From Larus michahellis (lineage: Eukaryota; Chordata; Aves; Charadriiformes; Laridae): a DNA stretch of 64,000 nucleotides. The stretch lies in the NCBI RefSeq assembly GCF_964199755.1, contig NW_027436216.1, positions 5,001 to 69,000 on the forward strand, written 5' to 3'. The notes under the pieces were generated by a model that made no database searches, was not told the DNA's origin, and saw only the letters and a program-made list of their open reading frames with translations. Numbering within the stretch: the first letter of the stretch is position 1; every line of letters starts with the position of its first letter. Below are positions 55,898-64,000 of this stretch, piece after piece. The position numbers were made by a program, and so were the translations under genes.

Positions 55898-57282
55898 CCA
55901 CATGCAAGATGTAACATTATACAGGGCAGTACAAGGCTAATACACAGTCAAATAAGGAGCAACCCATCGCAAAATTCATGATACAGTGTAGTACTATGAC
56001 AGAATGTCACAAAAGATGAAGAAAATGATACAGCAATAAAATACAATACGTAACAGAATACAGGGCAGTACAAGCAAATACACAATCAAATAAAGAACTA
56101 ATTACAAAACTCAAAATACAGTGCTGTACAATCCCAGACAGTCTCAGGTGGCGGTAAAGACACTTACAGGGGAATAGAGTTCAAGACGTAACTCCAAACA
56201 GGCCGGTACAAGGCAATACAGGGTCAAATAGAGTACAACAGCCTAAGAAGCTCTCAATACAGTGCCTGTCAATGCCAGAATACATCAGATGGCTCGCGGC
56301 ATGGTGAGAGGGCAATACAACGCAAGACTTTAGGAAAATACAGGGCAGTACAAGGCAATACGTCGTCAAAGATAGAACAACCGATCAAAAACACCCTCAG
56401 TTGAGTGCCGTACAATCCCAGAGAGTCTAAAAGGACAGTTAAGACAATTTCATGGCAACACAACGCACAATGTAACACAATACAGGGCACTCCAAGGCAA
56501 TACAGAACAATATAAAAAACAACCTATCAAAACCCCACAATACGGTGCTGTACAATCCCACACGGTCTCAGGTGGCGGTCGAGACAGTTATGGGGCAACA
56601 CAATCCGAGATGCAACAGTACACAACAGAGTAGAATGGAATACGCAGTCAAATAAATAACAACCCATTAAAACAAACAAACCACAATACAGTGCAGGACA
56701 ACACAAAAAATAAATGAGATGGCACTCAAGACAGAGCAAAACAATGCAAGAAGTAACAAAAGAGAGGGGCGTACCGTGAAATACAGAGTCAAATAAACAA
56801 CCAATTAAGTATCCCGCAATGCAGTGCGCTGCAATGCCAAAATACGTCAGACAGCAGTCGAGGAAACGACAGAGCTATGCAATGGACGACATAACAACAC
56901 AGGGTGGTACAACACCAAAATGTATCAGATGGCACTCAGAACAATAACACGGCAATACAATGCAAGATGCAAGAATACAAGGTGGTAACAAGGCAATACA
57001 CGGTCAAATACAGAACCACCAATAAAACCTGCACAATACAGATCGCTACAATCCCAGAACGTCTAAAGTAACAGTGAACGGAATGATGGGGCAATACAAT
57101 GCAAGATACAGCACTAGACAGGGCAATATGCAGCAACACGCCTTCACATAAAGAACAACCGACTAAAAAACGCACAATACGCACCAGTGCAATGCCGGAA
57201 CAGATCAGATGGCAGTCAGGGCGATTACAGGGCACTACAATGCAAAACGTGATGCCGTAAAGAACAGTACAAGGCAATAGGC
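55898..57282. repeat. 141 bp satellite, array S6 (~10 monomers)
   Basis: The usual monomer words return (gcaagatgtaacattatac, agggcagtacaaggc, acacagtcaaataagg). The array ends with caaggcaataggcag, exactly the R700 5' junction word. Confidence 0.88.
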
Positions 57283-57441
57283 AGTTGTGGCAGGCAGAGC
57301 GATTCACTTCACTCCTAAGAGAGAAGGGGAGAAACATTTAGAAACACACACACAGGGATTCAACAAAGGTAGCAGTGCACGTGACAGCGCTTCACCAGAC
57401 TGCACGGCCACGTACCCCCGGTTATTTACTGCCTAGGGGCC
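57283..57441 (+). repeat. R700 unit, 5' part only
   Basis: The start ttgtggcaggcagagcg through cactcctaagagagaag, gtgattcaacaaagg-like, and ttatttactgcctaggggcc matches the first ~155 bp of the full copies. It then breaks off. Confidence 0.85.
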
Positions 57442-57514
57442 ACTCACATCAACAACCGCCCCTTAAAAAAAATAACGACAGCTCAGTGCAGTACCCTGCC
57501 AGAACCCACCCACT
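57442..57514. repeat. Short 141 bp satellite fragment
   Basis: About 70 bp (aaccgccccttaaaaaaaa, cagctcagtgcagtaccctg, gccagaac) resembles a satellite monomer half, for example at 22625-22675. It sits between the R700 fragment and the 180 bp satellite. Confidence 0.55.
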
Positions 57515-60500
57515 CCGTGGGCGTGAAAACCCTCTCCAGCCATATGGCCATTTTTGTGCCTGGCACGGCGCCAAGTGGGAAAGGGTGGTTTTGAGGGTGA
57601 AGGCAGCAGGAAAGCCTGCAGCCCCCAGGTCTGTGGGGCTACGCAAGCGGTTCCCGAAGAGCTTTAGAACAAGGCGTAGTTTTCCCTGCTGGCTCTTTGG
57701 ACATGGGACCCATCTCCAGCCATATGGCCATTTTTGTGCGTGGCGCGGCGCCAAGTGGGAAAGGGTGGTGTCGAGGCTGAAGGCAGCAGGAAAGCCTGCA
57801 GCCCCCAGGTGTGTGGGGCTACGCAAGCGGTTCCCAAAGAGCTTTAGAACAAGGCATAGTTTAGCCTGCTGGCTTTTTGGCTGTGGAACCATCTCCAGCC
57901 GTAAGGCCATTTTTGTGCCTGGCGCGGCACCAAGTGGGAAAGGGTGGTGTCGAGGCTGAAGGTAGCAGGAAAGCCCGCTGCCCCCAGGTCTGTAGGGCTA
58001 CGCAAGTGGTTCCCGCAGAGCTTTAGAACAAGGCATAGTTTTCCCTGCTGGCTCTTTGGACATGGGACCCATCTCCAGCCATAGGGCCATTTTTGTGCGT
58101 GGCGCGGCGCCAAGTGGGAAAGGGTGGTTTTGAGGCTGAAGGCAGCAGGAAAGCCCGCAGCCCCCAGGTCTGTGGGGCTACGCAAGCGGTTCCCAAAGAG
58201 CTTTAGAACAAGGCATAGTTTTCCCTGCTTGCTCTTTTGGCCTGGGACACATATCCAGCCATAGGGCCATTTTTGTGGCTGGCGCGGCGCCAAGTGGGAA
58301 AGGGTGGTTTTGAGGCTGAAGGCAGCAGGAAAGCCTGCAGCCCCCAGGTTTTTGGGTCTACGCAAGCGGTTCCCAAAGAGCTTTAGAACAAGGCATAATT
58401 TTCCCTGCTGGCTCCTTGTGTGTGAAACCCCTCTCCAGCCATATGGCCATTTTTGTGGCTGGCGCGGCGCCAAGTGGGAAAGGGTGGTTTTGAGGCTGAA
58501 GGCAGCAGGAAAGCCTGCAGCCCCCAGGTCTGTGGGGCTACGCAAGCAGTTCCCAAAGAGCTTTAGAACAAGGCAAAGTTTTCCCTGCTGGCTCTTTGGG
58601 CGTGGGACCCATCTCCAGCCATATGGCCATTTTTGTGCCTGGCGCGGCGCCAAGTGGGAAAGGGTGGTTTTGAGGCTGAAGGCAGCAGGAAAGCCCGCAG
58701 CCCCCAGGTCTGTGGGGCTACGGAAGCGGTTCCCAAAGAGCTTTAGAACAAAGCATAGTTTTTCCCTGCTGGCTCTTTGGGCGTGGGACCCATTTCCAGC
58801 CGTATGGCCACTTTTGTGCCTGGCGCGGCGCCAAGTGGGAAAGGGTGGTTTTGAGGCTGAAGGCAGCAGGAAATCCCGCAGCCCCCAGGTCTGTGGGGCT
58901 ACGCAAGCTGTTCCCAAAGAGCTTTAGAACAAGGCACAGTTTTCTCTGCTGGCTCCTTGGGCGGGGGCTCATCTCCAGCCATATGGCCATTTTTGTGCGT
59001 GGCGCGGCGCCAAGTGGGAAAGGGTGGTTTTGAGGCTGAAGGCAGCAGGAAAGCCCGCAGCCCCCAGGTCTGTGGGGCTATGCAAGCGGTTCCCAAAGAG
59101 CTTTAGAACAAGGCATAGTTTTCCCTGCTTGCTCTTTTGGCCTGGGACACATATCCAGCCATAGGGCCATTTTTGTGCCTGGCGCGGCGCCAAGTGGGAA
59201 AGGGTGCTTTTGAGGCTGAAGGCAGCAGGAAAGCCTGCAGCCCCCAGGTCTGTGGGGCTACGCAAGCGGTTCCCAAAGAGCTTTAGAACAAGGCATAGTT
59301 TTCCCTCCTGGCTCTTTGGGCGTGGAACCATCTCCAGCCATATGGCCATTTTTGTGGCTGGCGCGGCACCTAATGGGAAAGGGTGGTGTCGAGGCTGAAG
59401 GCAGCAGGAAAGCCTGCAGCCCCCAGGTCTGTAGGGCTACGCAAGTGGTTCCCGCAGAGCTTTAGAACAAGGCATATTTTTCCCTGCTGGCTCTTTGGAC
59501 ATGGGACCCATCTCCAGCCATATGGCCATTTTTGTGCCTGGCGCGGTGCCAAGTGGGAAAGGGTGGTTTTGAGGCTGAAGGCAGCAGGAAAGCCCGCAGC
59601 CCCCAGGTCTGTGGGGCTACGCAAGCGGATCCCAAAGAGCTTTAGAACAAGGCATAGTTTTCCCTGCTTGCTCTTTTGGCCTGGGACACATATCCAGCCA
59701 TAGGGCCATTTTTGTGGCTGGCGCGGCGCCAAGTGGGAAAGGGTGGTTTTGAGGCTGAAGGCAGCAGGAAAGCCTGCAGCCCCCAGGTTTTTGGGTCTAC
59801 GCAAGCTGTTCCCAAAGAGCTTTAGAACAAGGCATAATTTTCCCTGCTGGCTCCTCGGGCGTGGGACCCATATCCAGCCATATGGCCATTTTTGTGCCTG
59901 GCGCAGCGCCAAGTGGGAAAGGGTGGTTTTGAGGCTGAAGGCAGCAGGAAAGCCTGCAGCCCCCAGGTCTGTGGGTCTACGCAAGCGGATCCCAAAGAGC
60001 TTTAGAACAAGGCATAATTTTCCCTGCTGGCTCCTTGGGCGTGGGACCCATCTCCAGCCATAGGGCCATTTTTGTGGCTGGCGCGGCGCCAAGTGGGAAA
60101 GGGTGCTTTTGAGGCTGGAGGCAGCAGGAAAGCCTGCAGCCCCCAGGTCTGTGGGGCTACGCAAGCAGTTCCCAAAGAGCTTTAGAACAAGGCAAAGTTT
60201 TCCCTGCTGGCTCCTTGGGCGTGGGACCCATCTCCAGCCATATGGCCATTTTTGTGGCTGTGGCGGCGCCAAGTGGGAAAGGGTGGTTTTGAGGCTGAAG
60301 GCAGCAGGAAAGCCCGCAGCCCCCAGGTCTGTGGGGCTACGCAAGCGGTTCCCAAAGAGCTTTAGAACAAGGCATAGTTTTCCCTGCTTGCTCTTTTGGC
60401 CTGGGACAAATATCCAGCCATATGGCCATTTTGGTGCCTGGCGCTGCGCCAAGTGGGAAAGGGTGGTTTTGAGGCTGAAGGCAGCAGGAAAGCCCGCAGC

Positions 60501-63500
60501 CCCCAGGTCTGTGGGGCTACGCAAGCAGTTCCCACAGAGCTTTAGAACAAGGCATAGTTTTCCCTGCTGGCTCTTTGGGCGGGGGACCCATCTCCAGCCA
60601 TATGGCCATTTTTGTGGCTGGCGCGGCTCCAAGTGGGAAAGGGTGGTTTTGAGGCTGAAGGCAGCAGGAAAGCCTGCAGCCCCCAGGTCTGTGGGGCTAC
60701 GCAAGCTGTTTCCAAAGAGCTTTAGAACAAGGCACAGTTTTCCCTGCTGGCTCCTTGGGCGGGGGCTCATCTCCAGCCATATGGCCATTTTTGTGCCTGG
60801 CGCGGCGCCAAGTGGGAAAGGGTGGTTTTGAGGCTGAAGGCAGCAGGAAAGCCTGCAGCCCCCAGGTGTGTGGGGCTACGCAAGCGGTTCCCAAAGAGCT
60901 TTAGAACAAGGCATAGTTTTCCCTGCTTGCTCTTTTGGCCTGGGACACATATCCAGCCATAGGGCCATTTTTGTGGCTGGCGCGGCGCCAAGTGGGAAAG
61001 GGTGGTTTTGAGGCTGAAGGCAGCAGGAAAGCCCGCAGCCCCCAGGTCTGTGGGTCTACGCAAGCGGTTCCCAAAGAGCTTTAGAACAAGGCATAATTTT
61101 TCCCTGCTGGCTCTTTGGGCGGGGGACCCATCTCCAGCCGTACGGCCATTTTTGTGCCTGGCGCGGCGCCAAGTGGGAAAGGGTGGTGTCGAGGCTGAAG
61201 GCAGCAGGAAAGCCTGCAGCCCCCAGGTCTGTGGGGCTACGCAAGCTGTTCCCAAAGAGCTTTAGAACAAGGCATAGTTTTCCCTGCTGGCTCCTTGGGC
61301 GGGGGCTCATATCCAGCCGTATGGCCATTTTTGTGCGTGGCGCGGCGCCAAGTGGGAAAGGGTGGTGTCGAGGCTGAAGGCAGCAGGAAAGCCCGCAGCC
61401 CCCAGGTCTGTGGGGCTACGCAAGCGGTTCCCAAAGAGCTTTAGAACAAGGCATAGTTTTCCCTGCTTGCTCTTTTGGCCTGGGACACATATCCAGCCAT
61501 AGGGCCATTTTTGTGGCTGGCGCGGCGCCAAGTGGGAAAGGGTGGTTTTGAGGCTGAAGGCAGCAGGAAAGCCCGCAGCCCCCAGGTCTGTGGGGCTACG
61601 CAAGCGGTTCCCAAAGAGCTTTAGAACAAGGCATAGTTTACCCTACTGGCTCTTTGGGCGTGGGAACCATCTCCAGCCAGAAGGCCATTTTTGTGCCTGG
61701 CGCGGCGCCAAGAGGGAAAGGGTGGTTTTGAGGCTGAAGGCAGCAGGAAAGCCTGCAGCCCCCAGGTCTGTGGGTCTACGCAAGCGGTTCCCAAAGAGCT
61801 TTAGAACAAGGCATAGTTTTCCCTGCCATCTCCTTGGGCGTGGGACCCATCTCCAGCCGTATGGCCATTTTTGTGCCTGGCGCGGCACCTAATGGGAAAG
61901 GGTGGTGTCGAGGCTGAAGGCAGCAGGAAAGCCTGCAGCCCCCAGGTCTGTGGGGCTACACAAGCTGTTCCCAAAGAGCTTTACAACAAGGCATAGTTTT
62001 CCCTGCAGGCTCCTTGGGCGGGGGCTCATCTCCAGCCATATGGCCATTTTTGTGCCTGGCGCGGCGCCAAGTGGGAAAGGGTGGTTTTGAGGCTGAAGGC
62101 AACAGGAAAGCCTGCAGCCCCCAGGTTTGTGGGGCTACGCAAGCGGTTCCCAAAGAGCTTTAGAACAAGGCATAGTTTTCCCTCCTGGCTCTTTGGGCGT
62201 GGAACCATCTCCAGCCATATGGCCATTTTTGTGGCTGGCGCGGCACCTAATGGGAAAGGGTGGTGTCGAGGCTGAAGGCAGCAGGAAAGCCTGCAGCCCC
62301 CAGGTCTGTAGGGCTACGCAAGTGGTTCCCGCAGAGCTTTAGAACAAGGCATAGTTTTCCCTGCTGGCTCTTTGGGCGTGGGACCCATCTCCAGCCATAT
62401 GGCCATTTTTGTGCCTGGCGCGGCGCCAAGTGGGAAAGGGTGGTTTTGAGGCTGAAGGCAGCAGGAAAGCCCGCAGCCCCCAGGTCTGTGGGGCTACGCA
62501 AGCGGATCCCAAAGAGCTTTAGAACAAGGCATAGTTTTCCCTGCTTGCTCTTTTGGCCTGGGACACATATCCAGCCATAGGGCCATTTTTGTGGCTGGCG
62601 CGGCGCCAAGTGGGAAAGGGTGGTTTTGAGGCTGAAGGCAGCAGGAAAGCCTGCAGCCCCCAGGTTTTTGGGTCTACGCAAGCTGTTCCCAAAGAGCTTT
62701 AGAACAAGGCATAATTTTCCCTGCTGGCTCCTCGGGCGTGGGACCCATATCCAGCCATATGGCCATTTTTGTGCCTGGCGCAGCGCCAAGTGGGAAAGGG
62801 TGGTTTTGAGGCTGAAGGCAGCAGGAAAGCCTGCAGCCCCCAGGTCTGTGGGTCTACGCAAGCGGATCCCAAAGAGCTTTAGAACAAGGCATAATTTTCC
62901 CTGCTGGCTCCTTGGGCGTGGGACCCATCTCCAGCCGTACGGCTATTTTTGTGGCTGGCGCGGCGCCAAGTGGGAAAGGGTGCTTTTGAGGCTGGAGGCA
63001 GCAGGAAAGCCTGCAGCCCCCAGGTCTGTGGGGCTACGCAAGCAGTTCCCAAAGAGCTTTAGAACAAGGCAAAGTTTTCCCTGCTGGCTCCTTGGGCGTG
63101 GGACCCATTTCCAGCCATATGGCCATTTTTGTGGCTGTGGCGGCGCCAAGTGGGAAAGGGTGGTTTTGAGGCTGAAGGCAGCAGGAAAGCCCGCAGCCCC
63201 CAGGTCTGTGGGGCTACGCAAGCGGTTCCCAAAGAGCTTTAGAACAAGGCATAGTTTTCCCTGCTTGCTCTTTTGGCCTGGGACACATATCCAGCCATAT
63301 GGCCATTTTGGTGCCTGGCGCGGCGCCAAGTGGGAATGGGTGGTTTTGAGGCTGAAGGCAGCAGGAAAGCCCGCAGCCCCCAGGTCTGTGGGGCTACGCA
63401 AGCAGTTCCCACAGAGCTTTAGAACAAGGCATAGTTTTCCCTGCTGGCTCTTTGGGCGGGGGACCCATCTCCAGCCATATGGCCATTTTTGTGGCTGGCG

Positions 63501-64000
63501 CGGCTCCAAGTGGGAAAGGGTGGTTTTGAGGCTGAAGGCAGCAGGAAAGCCTGCAGCCCCCAGGTCTGTGGGGCTACGCAAGCTGTTTCCAAAGAGCTTT
63601 AGAACAAGGCACAGTTTTCCCTGCTGGCTCCTTGGGCGGGGGCTCATCTCCAGCCATATGGCCATTTTTGTGCCTGGCGCGGCGCCAAGTGGGAAAGGGT
63701 GGTTTTGAGGCTGAAGGCAGCAGGAAAGCCTGCAGCCCCCAGGTGTGTGGGGCTACGCAAGCGGTTCCCAAAGAGCTTTAGAACAAGGCATAGTTTTCCC
63801 TGCTTGCTCTTTTGGGCTGGGACACATATCCAGCCATAGGGCCATTTTTGTGGCTGGCGCGGCGCCAAGTGGGAAAGGGTGGTTTTGAGGCTGAAGGCAG
63901 CAGGAAAGCCCGCAGCCCCCAGGTCTGTGGGGCTACGCAAGCGGTTCCCAAAGAGCTTTAGAACAAGGCATAATTTTTCCCTGCTGGCTCTTTGGGCGGG
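57515..64000. repeat. 180 bp satellite, ~36 monomers, open at window end
   Basis: A very regular head-to-tail array. Each monomer contains tccagccatatggccatttt, ggcgcggcgccaagtggg, gaggctgaaggcagcagg, cctgcagcccccaggt, ctacgcaagcggttcccaaa and gagctttagaacaaggc. Copies differ at a few positions, and period changes are 1-2 bp. Two dyads are kept in nearly all monomers: gccatatggc and tggcgc-g-gcgcca. The length of 3x60 bp leaves long frames open on both strands; these are not genes. A ~180 bp monomer with higher-order structure is a size typical of vertebrate centromeric satellites, but no CENP-B-box match was seen. Confidence 0.97.
59200..64000. repeat. 16-monomer higher-order repeat (~2,878 bp)
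   Basis: Diagnostic variants recur 2,877-2,878 bp apart: gcgcggcacctaatggg at 59361 and 62238, gtggctgtggcggcgcc near 60254 and 63132, and the window-terminal ggcataatttttccctgc near 61090 and 63968. The register holds from ~59200 with only a handful of differences by eye. Before ~59200 the monomer order does not match. The second copy is cut by the window end. Confidence 0.88.

Noticed and set aside
57844..63708. Long frames on both strands (357, 472, 362 and 242 codons) in the 180 bp satellite.
   Set aside because: 180 is divisible by three, so any monomer frame without a stop stays open through the array. Both strands do so equally, and frames break at each 1-2 bp period change.
1..64000. 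Telomeric TTAGGG arrays, rRNA genes and canonical tRNA genes.
   Set aside because: Looked for by eye on both strands; none seen beyond the weak A-box-like word in R700.

Overview
The window is vertebrate and almost certainly avian nuclear DNA. It holds three CR1-type LINE fragments, two with the 3' ends typical of bird CR1. It also holds endogenous retroviral pieces: class II-like integrase, an avian-retrovirus-like envelope transmembrane subunit, and TG...CA LTRs. The rest is long satellite arrays. I find no intact host protein gene, tRNA, rRNA or CRISPR array. The repeat load would suit a W chromosome, a microchromosome or a pericentromeric region, but the sequence alone does not say which.

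Layout. 1-777: nothing recognised. 778-1962: three copies of a ~374 bp GC-rich tandem repeat. 2000-6117, 18959-27690 and 55898-57282: a diverged ~141 bp satellite. A ~0.7 kb unit, here called R700, always sits in the same register within that satellite (full copies at 19951, 21255 and 24536, fragments elsewhere). 6310-18958: a 12.6 kb block that is purine-rich on the + strand, made of G-run/A-run minisatellites with 23-61 bp periods. It occupies the place where other R700 copies carry a purine tract of a few tens of bases, and a CR1 3' end has inserted into it.

27691-44620: a tandem segmental duplication. A diverged partial unit is followed by four units with a 3.4-3.9 kb basic period (A-D), and a partial fifth unit (E) lies at 54610-55790. 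The units share a divergent, promoter-like core: a TATA-like motif facing each way, a GC box, and conserved 5' splice-donor-like sites about 150 bp out on either side. Downstream on the minus strand is an acceptor-like site followed by a short frame that ends at the same stop codon. I cannot name the transcript. It is the best candidate here for an undescribed multicopy transcription unit.

44620-54610: degenerate ~250 bp repeats, then a CR1 at 46150-52137 split by a 5,084 bp composite endogenous retrovirus flanked by a 6 bp target duplication. The composite contains an inverted second LTR. An A-rich ~170 bp degenerate repeat and a GC-richer unique stretch follow. 57515-64000: a very regular 180 bp satellite (about 36 monomers) with a 16-monomer higher-order repeat of about 2,878 bp that continues past the window end.

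The very long open frames (up to ~2,200 codons) are artefacts. They come from a strand with almost no purines, or from satellite periods divisible by three.
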